Shown here piece by piece: positions 6,870 to 14,739 of a DNA stretch of 17,012 nt. Both the position numbers and the translations under genes were made by a program. A model generated the notes under the pieces. That model saw only the letters and a program-made list of their open reading frames with translations, was not told the origin of the DNA and did not search any database. Location of the stretch: the NCBI GenBank assembly GCA_945872225.1, contig CAMBZK010000011.1, positions 1 to 17,012 of the forward strand, written 5' to 3'. Each line of letters starts with the position of its first letter. Position 1 is the stretch's first letter. This stretch comes from a candidate division TM6 bacterium UASB124 (GTDB taxonomy: Bacteria > Babelota > Babeliae > Babelales > RVW-14).

Positions 6870-8667
6870 AATTGCCGCAGGGGAGGTTATAGAACGCCCT
6901 GCGCACATCATCAAAGAACTGATTGAAAATGCTCTTGATGCCGGAGCAAGCAGTATCTCGCTTTACGCAACACAAGCAGGCAAAACACAGCTACGCATCG
7001 TCGACAATGGCCATGGGATGGACCCTGTTGACGCTCGTGCTTGTTTTCTTCCGCATGCAACGAGCAAAATAACCGCCCTAGATGACCTGGAAACAATCAG
7101 TACCTATGGGTTTAGGGGAGAGGCGCTCGCCAGCGTTGCTGCCATCAGCAAGGTAACACTCACCACCAAACGAACCATAGACCAGCTCGGCATCAAAATT
7201 ACGTACACCGAAGATGCCCTTACCTCCGAAGAAGTTGTTGCCTGCCCAACGGGAACTGAGTTTATTATTGATGACCTGTTCTACAACACCCCAGCGCGTA
7301 AAAAATTTCTTAAGCAAGATGAAACCGAGTGGAACGCTATCCAGCAGGCCTTTTATGCTTTTTGTTTTAGCCACACTAATATTCATTTCAAGCTCTATCA
7401 CAACGAAAAATTGCAGTTAAACGCCCCCGCTGTCGCTACGGCAAAAGACCGCGCAGCCCAGCTATGGGGCCCTGATGTCGCTGATTTTTTCATCCCGCTG
7501 GAACCTTCAGCAATCGACGATAAGATCGGTTTGCAAATCAGCGGCTTTATCACCAATCATCAGTTTTGGCGGTATGGCAAAACACACACTCATTTTTTTG
7601 TAAACAGTCGCTGGGTTAAAAATACCGAGCTCAGCAAGGCACTTTTCAAAGGGTACCTCGGCGTTTTACCGCCTGAGCGCTTTCCTGGTGCGCTCATTTT
7701 TTTTACCATCAACCAAGCTGAAATCGACGTTAATATTCATCCGAAAAAAGAAGAGGTTCGTTTTAGCAAGCCTGGGCTAATTACCACAGCCCTAACGAAT
7801 GCCGTTAAGGCTACGCTTGGCAAAATGGTTAATAATCGCTTACAAACAGCTGATCTAGCAGAACAGTTCTCCACTTCATATATGCCGGCCATGAAGCCAT
7901 TTTCGCCGCCCCCGGTACTTGAACGATGGCCTTCGCTAGACCCCCACATCACCATGCCAGATGTTTTTGATCTTGATGCTATGCCCACGGTAATACCCAC
8001 TCCAACACAACAATCCATAAGCCACGAGCACGCGACCAGTTCAGGCGCTACACCAGCAACCCCATCTCTTGGCACAACGATCAACACCCCTTCATATCGC
8101 GTACTTGGCCAACTCATGGATACCTATATTTTATGTGCCCACCACGATGAATTGGTAATTGTTGACCAACATGCTGCCCACGAACGCATTTTGTATGAAC
8201 GCCGGGCACACTACTTTGACCAGGCGCATGGCACACTACTGCTCTTTCCTGAAGTCATAACCCTATCAGAAACACAGACCAACCACTTGCTGTTGTGGCA
8301 AGATTTTTTTGCTCAACAGGGAATCAATTTTGATGCCCTCGGCTCAACTGAAATTGCTATCCGCAGCGCCCCGCCACAACTCAGAGGCCCTTCGCTCCAG
8401 ACAGTGCTCACCGATGCCGCTTACTTTATTGAAGAGCACGGTAGCCTTGACCGCGCCGCATTTTCAAGCAAATTTAATGAACACGTGCACAGCCACATGG
8501 CCTGCAAAGCCGCCGTCAAAGCTGGAGACAAGCTCTCAATGGAAGCAATGGAGCAACTACTGAATGATTTAATGACCGTAGAAAACCGCTTTATCTGCGT
8601 CCACGGACGACCAACGCTTTGGTCTTTAAGCAAACAAGAGCTTGAGAAAAAGTTCAGGCGAGGCTAG
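6829..8667 (+). CDS. mutL: DNA mismatch repair protein MutL (endonuclease type)
   Basis: MutL links mismatch recognition by MutS to strand removal. The 612-residue product has the N-terminal GHKL ATPase: K-E-L-I-E-N (29-34, with Glu30 and Asn34 as catalytic and Mg-binding residues), D-N-G-H-G-M (59-64) and G-F-R-G-E-A-L (94-100), and later F-Y-N-T-P-A-R-K. A Pro/Thr-rich linker (about 360-420) precedes the dimerisation domain. That domain carries the nuclease signature: DQHAAHERILYE (446-457, fits DQHAx2Ex4E), ACKAA (558-562), CVHGRP (590-595) and F-R-R (609-611). This means strand nicking by MutL itself, as in bacteria without MutH. The start is the ATG of M-P-N-I-Q, matching the family; an upstream in-frame start at 6778 would add 17 unrelated residues. 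It overlaps the lptA-like gene by 41 bases and has no clear ribosome site, suggesting translational coupling. Confidence 0.97.
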   Translation: MPNIQFLSPAEARKIAAGEVIERPAHIIKELIENALDAGASSISLYATQAGKTQLRIVDNGHGMDPVDARACFLPHATSKITALDDLETISTYGFRGEALASVAAISKVTLTTKRTIDQLGIKITYTEDALTSEEVVACPTGTEFIIDDLFYNTPARKKFLKQDETEWNAIQQAFYAFCFSHTNIHFKLYHNEKLQLNAPAVATAKDRAAQLWGPDVADFFIPLEPSAIDDKIGLQISGFITNHQFWRYGKTHTHFFVNSRWVKNTELSKALFKGYLGVLPPERFPGALIFFTINQAEIDVNIHPKKEEVRFSKPGLITTALTNAVKATLGKMVNNRLQTADLAEQFSTSYMPAMKPFSPPPVLERWPSLDPHITMPDVFDLDAMPTVIPTPTQQSISHEHATSSGATPATPSLGTTINTPSYRVLGQLMDTYILCAHHDELVIVDQHAAHERILYERRAHYFDQAHGTLLLFPEVITLSETQTNHLLLWQDFFAQQGINFDALGSTEIAIRSAPPQLRGPSLQTVLTDAAYFIEEHGSLDRAAFSSKFNEHVHSHMACKAAVKAGDKLSMEAMEQLLNDLMTVENRFICVHGRPTLWSLSKQELEKKFRRG

Positions 8668-8695
8668 GGTTAATTATTTTTTGAGGATTTTTTCT

Positions 8696-9289
8696 ATGCA
8701 ACCAAAAAACCCCGACTGCCTATGGTTTAAAAATATGCTGGCAAACGAACCACTGATGGCAAAGCTGAAAAACATCAAACTGGTGGTTTTTGACATTGAT
8801 GGCACACTCACTGACGCAGGGATTTACGTCGACGACGAAGGCGAAGGCGGCCGTGTTTTTTCTGTGCAAGATGGCTATGCCTTTCGACCAGCCATAGCAG
8901 CAGAGATAACGATTGCACTCATGAGCGGCAAAAACAACACATCGACCATTCATCGCGGAGCCATGCTGGGAATCCCCAAAGAGCTCTGCATCGTCGATAT
9001 GAAAACCAAGCCTGAAGCCATTCGCAAACTACAAGCGGAGCATAATTTTACAGCTAAACAAACAATGATCGTTGGCGATGACCAACTCGATGCTGTAGTT
9101 AAACTTGAAAAATGCGTCGCACTGTTTGCCTGCCCTAACGATGCGCCCTTTTACTACCAAGCCTATGCTGACATTATCCTGCCACGGGGTGGTGGCAAAC
9201 AAGCAGCGCGCCTATTGCTTGACCTGATGCTCTATATCAACAATAAGCACTTTGCCCAAGAGCTTATTGCTCAAGCGCTAGCGCAATAG
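8696..9289 (+). CDS. kdsC: KdsC-family HAD phosphatase (3-deoxy-D-manno-octulosonate 8-phosphate phosphatase)
   Basis: KdsC removes phosphate from Kdo-8-phosphate in the synthesis of the Kdo sugar of LPS inner core. The 197-residue product has HAD motif I as FDIDGTLTD (32-40; nucleophile Asp33, acid/base Asp35). After it come S-V-Q-D-G-Y, like the family's N-V-R-D-G-Y, motif II as L-M-S-G-K, a Lys motif (K-T-K-P-E) and motif IV V-G-D-D-x-x-D. The ILPRGGGKQAAR segment near the C-terminus matches the R-x-x-G-G-x-G-A-x-R region of KdsC. There is no cap domain, as in KdsC tetramers. The start at 8696 is chosen for GAGGA 8-9 bases upstream; it gives about 20 extra N-terminal residues compared with E. 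coli KdsC, so ATG 8756 (177 residues) is possible, though it lacks a ribosome site. It is followed after 7 bases by the LptC-like gene, the usual kdsC-lptC order. Confidence 0.85.
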   Translation: MQPKNPDCLWFKNMLANEPLMAKLKNIKLVVFDIDGTLTDAGIYVDDEGEGGRVFSVQDGYAFRPAIAAEITIALMSGKNNTSTIHRGAMLGIPKELCIVDMKTKPEAIRKLQAEHNFTAKQTMIVGDDQLDAVVKLEKCVALFACPNDAPFYYQAYADIILPRGGGKQAARLLLDLMLYINNKHFAQELIAQALAQ

Positions 9290-9296
9290 CAGCACC

Positions 9297-9836
9297 ATGC
9301 GTTACCGAGCGTTACTATTTTTTTGCTTCCTGCTCAGCGCGTTATTGCTTGGCCTCATGCTGTTTTTTAACTACCAGCACAGGGCAACAACGACAACAAC
9401 TGACCAACAAAGCCCGCTTGCTCGGCTGGAGGGACTTGTTGTTCGTGAATACGACCCTAAAAGTGGCTGCTCATTTATTCTTAACGCTGACAACGTCACC
9501 ATCCCACAGGGTCAGCAAGAAATGGTATGCCACGACGCCACGCTACAAATGACCAAGGATAATCAGATCACCGCCACGATGAACATTGCACTGGCGCACA
9601 TTAATCGTGCAACCAAAGTCATAACGTGTTCTGAAAGCATTGCCGGCACCATCCACAACATGCAGCTGACAACAACGGCATGCACCTACACGTTTTCAAC
9701 ACAGGAATTAGTTATCCCAACACTCATTGATCTTGTCGGGCAGCACATGAAAACAAGCGCCCCCGAGGCCGTCATTAACCTGCAAACCGGGACCATTACC
9801 TGTGATCATGGTATCAAAACAGAGCTTTCGACCTAA
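9297..9836 (+). CDS. lptC: LptC-like LPS export protein
   Basis: LptC is a bitopic inner-membrane protein that passes LPS from the LptBFG transporter to LptA. The 179-residue product fits the family in length (191 in E. coli) and layout. It has a short basic N-terminus, one transmembrane helix (about 5-25), then a periplasmic beta-rich domain with Lpt-like strands (LEGLVVREYDP, ILNADNVTIP, then T-Q-E-L-V-I-P-T). Sequence alone is a weak guide for this fast-changing family; the call leans on topology and on its place directly after the kdsC-like gene. There is no obvious ribosome binding site before the ATG, 7 bases after the kdsC stop, so coupling is likely. Its stop overlaps that of comF on the other strand by 4 bases, and no terminator is visible. 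Confidence 0.75.
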   Translation: MRYRALLFFCFLLSALLLGLMLFFNYQHRATTTTTDQQSPLARLEGLVVREYDPKSGCSFILNADNVTIPQGQQEMVCHDATLQMTKDNQITATMNIALAHINRATKVITCSESIAGTIHNMQLTTTACTYTFSTQELVIPTLIDLVGQHMKTSAPEAVINLQTGTITCDHGIKTELST

Positions 9837-10516
9837 AGCGTCCGGCATGCGACGACGGCAGTGAGTGATGCAGGTTTGTAGGGCAATAGCATTTTTGCAA
9901 CCTGCACAAGCGTTGCCCCAGTAGTGCACAGGTCATCGACGATAACCACATGCTTGCCCTCAAGCTGTTCAAGCCCACGCAGGCGGTACCAGGGATTAAT
10001 AGAAAAAATACCAGTCACATTTTTTTGACGGTCCGCCGCAGAGAGGCGTGATTGAAAGACCGTTTTTTTGTCGCGCATCAGGCAACAGGTCAGTTCAGCT
10101 TGCTTCGCTTTGGCAATCACGCGACCCATTTCAACCGCCTGATTAAAGCCACGCCAAGCATAGCGGGTCCAATGCAGAGGCACTGGCACCACAAGGTCCA
10201 CAGGCAAACCAGCCAGCGGGCTCATCTGCAGCATAAGTTGTGCTAATTGCTTACTGGCAAGCCGGTCACCATTAAATTTTTTTAGTACCAGCGGCCGAAC
10301 AGGATCGGTGTATGCAGCAAGCGCGATCACACGGAGTGTTTTGGTTTTTGTAAGCGGCAAAAAAACAGAAACTATTGGCTGAACCCGCGCAAGGCACGGT
10401 GAACAAAACACTGCTTGTGCATCAATAATAACCGCACACGCACGACACTGATGAGGGAACACCACCGCGAGCGCTGTGTTAAAAATATGCTTAATTGCCC
10501 TGTTTATAGCAACCAT
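9833..10516 (-). CDS. comF: ComF family protein (phosphoribosyltransferase-like)
   Basis: ComF proteins contribute to DNA uptake in naturally transformable bacteria, but homologues occur widely and their biochemical role is not settled. The 227-residue product has the family layout: an N-terminal zinc-binding pair, Cys24-x2-Cys27 and Cys38-x2-Cys41; the central P-V-P-L-H-W...R-G-F-N-Q-A segment (111-127); and a type I phosphoribosyltransferase PRPP motif, V-V-I-V-D-D-L-C-T-T-G-A-T (190-202). Length is typical. It starts inside the end of lspA (26-base overlap), so it is probably the last gene of a pheT-lspA-comF transcript. Its stop overlaps the lptC stop on the opposite strand. No complete competence cluster is visible in the window, so DNA uptake cannot be inferred from this gene alone. 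Confidence 0.93.
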   Translation of the reverse strand: MVAINRAIKHIFNTALAVVFPHQCRACAVIIDAQAVFCSPCLARVQPIVSVFLPLTKTKTLRVIALAAYTDPVRPLVLKKFNGDRLASKQLAQLMLQMSPLAGLPVDLVVPVPLHWTRYAWRGFNQAVEMGRVIAKAKQAELTCCLMRDKKTVFQSRLSAADRQKNVTGIFSINPWYRLRGLEQLEGKHVVIVDDLCTTGATLVQVAKMLLPYKPASLTAVVACRTL

Positions 10517-10964
10517 GCTGCTCTTTTTGCCAGGAATGCCACAGCATGCCTACAGCACCAATACAAATAGCTACGTCAGCAACGTTGAATACTGGAAATG
10601 AGTACGGGCCAACATAGAGCTGAATAAAATCGATAACAGCGCCATAAAAAAAGCGGTCAACAAGATTTGAAAGCGCGCCAACCAGAGCAATGGTTTCAAA
10701 AATTATAGATTGAAAGCGCAGCGCGCGTCGTACGGTATAATAAAGCAAGCCAGCAATCGTCACCCCAATAACGCCGGTCAGTAGATAGAAAGCCATGTCG
10801 CTATCACTGGCAAACATGCCCCAGCTAATCCCCTTATTACAGGTAAGCACGATGTTGCAGCCATAAAATGGCGCAAGGGTCTTGTCGGCAAGCATCTGAA
10901 ACGCCCATGCCTTTGAAAAGCGATCAACAAATAAAATGACTAAAAAAGCTAATAATGCATTCAT
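10491..10964 (-). CDS. lspA: Lipoprotein signal peptidase (signal peptidase II)
   Basis: LspA is an inner-membrane aspartic protease that cleaves the signal peptide of prolipoproteins after lipid attachment. The 157-residue product shows the family's conserved blocks: D14-x3-K18 in the first helix, N43-K-G-I-S-W-G (43-49), a G-A-L-S-N-L-V-D-R block (96-104), and the catalytic aspartates in V-I-D-F (Asp112) and F-N-V-A-D (Asp130). Four hydrophobic helices are visible (about 1-15, 57-77, 86-104, 127-145). Length matches the usual 150-170. It starts 3 bases after the pheT stop and has no strong ribosome site, so coupling to pheT is likely. The polar C-terminal tail (about 144-157) is encoded by bases shared with the comF start. 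Confidence 0.96.
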   Translation of the reverse strand: MNALLAFLVILFVDRFSKAWAFQMLADKTLAPFYGCNIVLTCNKGISWGMFASDSDMAFYLLTGVIGVTIAGLLYYTVRRALRFQSIIFETIALVGALSNLVDRFFYGAVIDFIQLYVGPYSFPVFNVADVAICIGAVGMLWHSWQKEQHGCYKQGN

Positions 10965-10967
10965 AAA

Positions 10968-13307
10968 TTATACGCGTATCTCTACGCCAAGTTTTTTAAT
11001 AGTTTCAGTAACGGCAGTCCATACCGCATCAATATCCTGTTTTTCAAGCGTCTTGTCATAGCTGGTTAGCCACAAACGGTAGGTCAACGCACGTGCATCC
11101 TGCCATGCTTTATTATCAAAGCTATCAATTTGTTCAATGCTACTAATCAACTGGCTTGCACGTTGCATCGCAGTAATAACATCAGTAGCCGGCAATTGAC
11201 GAGGCACCATAAGACTCAAGTCAACAAAGGTATCTTGAAATTTTGATACTGATTTATATAAGAATGGCGCATGTGGCTCTTGGCGAATAACATCACCATC
11301 AAGCTCAAAGCAGACCGCATCAAAAGCAGCATCAATACCAAGCCCGGCCACAAACGCTGGATTTATTTTGCCAAGCAGGCCAATCTGCTTGCCAGCGTAC
11401 GACAGTGCAGCGGTTTGATGGGGATGATACCACGGGGCCACGTTATCATGAATTTTATGCCACGAGACAGCAGCGCTAGCAAACCCTAGCTCGGCAAATA
11501 GATGTTGCACCTCTTCTTTGCACGCGTAAAAATCAACGTCTTGGCGCTTTTTGAAGTACAAACCAGCAACTGATCGTTGCTCACAAGGCAGCCCATCGAC
11601 CATCGACCAAATGCGTGCACATTCGAAAAATGCCAACGAGTCATGGTGCACATGGTTTTCAATAATATTTTTTAGCAGGCCAGGAATAAGGGAACTGATC
11701 ATGGTGCTATAGTGCTCAGAAACAGGGTTTAAAAGCGCAACTGGTGCTACTGGAGCATAGCCAATTTGTGCTAAAAACAGCTGATCAGCCAACGCATAAT
11801 TTTGCTGTTCGACCATGCGAGCAGCTCGCACAAAATAGTGCTTCGTGCGCGACAAGCGATCAATAGCCCGCAACGAAAATGGCGTACGCGTTATCGGCGG
11901 CAAGGTAAGCTCTATGTTGTCAAACCCAAAAGTTCTGGCTACTTCTTCTAAAATGTCTTCTCTAATCTTTACGTCTTTGCTGGCACGAAATGATGGTACG
12001 GTTATCTGGTAGGTTGTTCCATCGAACGCTACGCCAAACTCAAGGCGTGTCAGCAATGTTATAATAACATCATGCGCAATGGCCATGCCGATACGATTTT
12101 CCAAAAAGCTGTGCTCAACGGTAATAATTTGGGGAACATAACTGGTGCCAAGCTGGACAATCGCTGGTGCATGAGTATGGGCAATACCGACCTGCTTGAG
12201 CAGGGCAATAAAGCGCTGACAACCCTGCGTAGTTTGCTCTGGGTCAAGGGTTTTTTCATAACGAGCCGATGCATCAGTTCTCGTTTTAAGTCGTTGTGCC
12301 GTGCGACGAATAATGCCAGCATCCCAGGTCGCAGATTCAAACAACATGCGCTTCGTGGTAGGAGCAACACCACTCTCTAAGCCACCCTTCACACCTGCCA
12401 GGCAAAGCGGTTTTACACGGTCAGCAACAATGGTATCTTGCTCTGTAAGGGTCACTTCAAAGCCCCCCAGGAGGTTCATACGCTCACCTGTACGAGCCAT
12501 GCGCACCACCAGTTCACCGTCAGTAATAGTGTCAGCATCGTACGCGTGGACTGGTTGACCCCAATCATGCATGAGATAGTTGGTAGCATCAATAATGCCA
12601 TCCATGGGACGAGCGCCAATATTGAGGAGCCGGCTTGCAATCAATAAATTGCATGGCTTATTCGCCACATTGTCCACATAGAGCGCTGTAAAGCGGGAGC
12701 ATGCTTGCGGCGCCTCAATGGCAATACTAATGGGCATAGTCGCCGATTTAGTACTTGCTTGAGGAAACGCCGTAGCAGGAATCGCTGCTAAAAAATCTTC
12801 AATTGGTTTGAGTGGGAGGTTCAAAAAAGCGCTGAACTCACGCGCAAAGCCGCGATGGCCCCACATATCTGGACGATGAGTCACTGATTTGTTATCGACT
12901 TCAATAAGAACGTCTTGTGCCTGCCATTGGGCACGCCAGCCACCTTGTATCAGCTCAGGAGCAACATCAAATGGCGGTAGAGCGCCCTCTTTTTCGCCAT
13001 TAAAATCAGCGTGGCTTGCCCATGTAAAATCGGTCCCATTTTTCTTAAGCAGCAATGCACCAGCGAGCGGGACCGTTCTGGCTGGCATCTGCATGGTCTT
13101 GCCTAGCTCTGGAAGAGTAACCTCAACATGAGTCCCTTGAGTAGCTCCTAGCGTACCAAAAAAGAACTCTGACAGATCATGGTTGACGTGATGCACGCCC
13201 TCCATTTCAGCGGTGATGCGATTAAATTGTCGATAAATATGATCGACATCTTGTTGGCGCCAGTCAGCATTCAAATGGTCAAATATCCAGGCAAGCGATA
13301 GCTTCAT
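10968..13307 (-). CDS. pheT: Phenylalanine--tRNA ligase beta subunit
   Basis: PheT pairs with PheS in an alpha2-beta2 enzyme that charges tRNA-Phe. At 779 residues it is near the usual bacterial length of about 800. Recognisable parts are the B3/B4 editing domain (about 200-365, including RPMDGIIDATNYLMHDWGQP at 233-252 and LAGVKGGLESGV at 303-314), the B5 domain (about 390-470), the catalytic-like core (about 480-680), and the C-terminal FDX-ACB anticodon-binding domain (about 686-779). The N-terminal region (about 40-135), where the OB-fold tRNA-binding domain normally sits, lacks the familiar G-A-P-N and S-x-G-M-x-C-S motifs and leads into D-N-K-S-V-T-H-R-P-D-M-W-G-H (138-151) where many enzymes have T-P-N-R-P-D. 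pheS, usually directly upstream, is not here; the upstream gene is an ankyrin protein. The start has only a weak ribosome site. Confidence 0.96.
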   Translation of the reverse strand: MKLSLAWIFDHLNADWRQQDVDHIYRQFNRITAEMEGVHHVNHDLSEFFFGTLGATQGTHVEVTLPELGKTMQMPARTVPLAGALLLKKNGTDFTWASHADFNGEKEGALPPFDVAPELIQGGWRAQWQAQDVLIEVDNKSVTHRPDMWGHRGFAREFSAFLNLPLKPIEDFLAAIPATAFPQASTKSATMPISIAIEAPQACSRFTALYVDNVANKPCNLLIASRLLNIGARPMDGIIDATNYLMHDWGQPVHAYDADTITDGELVVRMARTGERMNLLGGFEVTLTEQDTIVADRVKPLCLAGVKGGLESGVAPTTKRMLFESATWDAGIIRRTAQRLKTRTDASARYEKTLDPEQTTQGCQRFIALLKQVGIAHTHAPAIVQLGTSYVPQIITVEHSFLENRIGMAIAHDVIITLLTRLEFGVAFDGTTYQITVPSFRASKDVKIREDILEEVARTFGFDNIELTLPPITRTPFSLRAIDRLSRTKHYFVRAARMVEQQNYALADQLFLAQIGYAPVAPVALLNPVSEHYSTMISSLIPGLLKNIIENHVHHDSLAFFECARIWSMVDGLPCEQRSVAGLYFKKRQDVDFYACKEEVQHLFAELGFASAAVSWHKIHDNVAPWYHPHQTAALSYAGKQIGLLGKINPAFVAGLGIDAAFDAVCFELDGDVIRQEPHAPFLYKSVSKFQDTFVDLSLMVPRQLPATDVITAMQRASQLISSIEQIDSFDNKAWQDARALTYRLWLTSYDKTLEKQDIDAVWTAVTETIKKLGVEIRV

Positions 13308-13389
13308 AGAGTTTTTCTCACAGCGGTTTAGGAACTAATAGATCCCCAAAGTTTGCCGTAGATCCTCTAAAAGGTCAATCTGACGACTA

Positions 13390-14133
13390 CTACGCTCTAG
13401 ATTTTCGTGGTTTTAGCATCTGTATTATGTGGCGGTATTTCTTTGCCTCGGCAATCCCTTCTGGCAATACTTGAACAATATCATTCAGTATTTTTTTTGC
13501 TAATTTCTGGGGTGTAAGGCCCTGATCGTTTTGCCCGGAAAGATCAACGCCAGAGTCTATGCAAGCTTCCACCGTCGCTATATTCCCATTCTGAACAGCT
13601 AGCATAAGATCAACAACATCTAGATCATCACTAATGATTTGACGTCGCCGCTGCTCTGTTTTAACAGGCGCTGGTACAGGGCTGGCTACATTGGCCATAG
13701 CTCTTTGTCTAAACCGTACAAATTCGCACCCTTCGGAAACAGAGTTCGCACTGACTCTGTTGCTCATAGACTTTTCAGCACAAAGCAAAGCTTGGGAAAT
13801 CCCTTGATCTTCATCACGAAGCATGCCAGCATAACTCATAGCAGAGAAGCCATCCTCATCCACTGCATAAAAATCATTATTGGCAATATCTCGCAATATC
13901 ATCTTCACCAGGCCAAGGTCACCAGCAATAACAGCACCAATGAGTGGCGTTCGCCCCTTGTCTTCTATAGCATTTATGAGCAACTGATTATTTTTTATAC
14001 CCGCAGAAACAGCTCTTTCATCACCAGCCTGAACAGCCTCAAAAAAGGCTTGCGAGCTTGTTGATGCGCATGAAATTCCTGGCATCGCAGCCATAAGCAA
14101 ACATGCAAATATTACACTTCTTGCAAGCAACAT
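13390..14133 (-). CDS. Secreted ankyrin-repeat protein (second of a tandem pair)
   Basis: The 247-residue product has a signal peptide (hydrophobic about 6-18, likely cleaved near S-C-A at 21-23). Ankyrin-like helices follow at about 26-56, 60-90 (G-R-T-P-L-I-G-A-V-I-A-G-D-L-G-L-V-K) and a degenerate unit near 94-118. A linker (about 120-168, ending in a basic Q-R-R-R-Q stretch) separates these from a second ankyrin unit at about 172-240 (L-A-V-Q-N-G-N-I-A-T-V-E). Ankyrin repeats bind other proteins; secreted ones in host-associated bacteria are often effectors, which is inference here. The start has TGGAG 7 bases upstream. It lies 16 bases after the first ankyrin gene, so the two are probably co-transcribed, and 82 bases before pheT. 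No further domain is recognised. Confidence 0.83.
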   Translation of the reverse strand: MLLARSVIFACLLMAAMPGISCASTSSQAFFEAVQAGDERAVSAGIKNNQLLINAIEDKGRTPLIGAVIAGDLGLVKMILRDIANNDFYAVDEDGFSAMSYAGMLRDEDQGISQALLCAEKSMSNRVSANSVSEGCEFVRFRQRAMANVASPVPAPVKTEQRRRQIISDDLDVVDLMLAVQNGNIATVEACIDSGVDLSGQNDQGLTPQKLAKKILNDIVQVLPEGIAEAKKYRHIIQMLKPRKSRA

Positions 14134-14149
14134 AGGGAAACTCCAATCA

Positions 14150-14686
14150 TTAATTGTGCTGTGGTGGTAGGTTATTAGCAGCTAAGCCATAATGCAAAGC
14201 CTGTTGCTCAATACCACGCTTCATTTTATTTTGATAACGATGACGGCCTATATAATCCGCCATGTCTTGCTCTTGTATTAACATTGCAGCAGTTTTACCT
14301 TGATTATTTGTCAAAGCATCGTCAAGTCGAGCACAATAACAAATAATGCCTTTCACTGTATTAGTATGACTCTGTTCTGCAGCAAGCATAAGCCCTGTAT
14401 TGCCCTGATTATCTTGAGCATTAACATCAGCACCAAGATAAGCCAACATTAATGCCATTTTTTCATGCGCAAGCTTTGCGGCTAAAATGAACCCTGTTTG
14501 ACCCTGGCCATTTGTAGCATAAATTAATACTGGATGTTCCTTGATCAAGTTAGCAAAAATAGGAAATTTTCCTGCTTCAATTGCTCGAAAAAATCTATCC
14601 TGCTCTAAAGCCGTAGCAGCCTGCGCCAACGAGAAGATAGCCATTAACAAAAGTATCCCTACAGCCTGTTTTTTTATAAAAACCAT
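14150..14686 (-). CDS. Secreted ankyrin-repeat protein (first of a tandem pair)
   Basis: The 178-residue product has a basic start, a hydrophobic core (about 8-20) and a likely signal peptidase I site after A-Q-A (21-23). Ankyrin repeats follow: a degenerate one at about 28-57, two good ones at about 61-91 (G-Q-T-G-F-I-L-A-A-K ... L-G-A-D-V-N-A-Q-D) and 95-125 (G-N-T-G-L-M-L-A-A-E), and a partial one at 129-148. The tail is basic, then polar. Its layout is like that of the following gene, so the pair may come from an old duplication, although the sequences have diverged a lot. AGGA 6 bases before the ATG is a good ribosome site. Target unknown; the export signal implies action in the periplasm, at the surface or, if further secreted, in a host. 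Confidence 0.85.
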   Translation of the reverse strand: MVFIKKQAVGILLLMAIFSLAQAATALEQDRFFRAIEAGKFPIFANLIKEHPVLIYATNGQGQTGFILAAKLAHEKMALMLAYLGADVNAQDNQGNTGLMLAAEQSHTNTVKGIICYCARLDDALTNNQGKTAAMLIQEQDMADYIGRHRYQNKMKRGIEQQALHYGLAANNLPPQHN

Positions 14687-14739
14687 TTTAATCCTACTCT
14701 ATTTTTGCATATAAAATTTATCTACAGAAAAAGCCTTGC

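Noticed and set aside
7737..8117. 126-codon open frame opposite mutL
   Set aside because: It lies wholly antisense to the conserved mutL frame, with no recognisable motif.
8642..8695. Longer kdsC frame starting inside mutL
   Set aside because: The ATG at 8696 has a GAGGA ribosome site, and the extra residues are just mutL sequence read in another frame.
12059..12380. Open frames of about 100 codons on both strands inside pheT
   Set aside because: They sit under the conserved B3/B4 region of pheT and show no family features.
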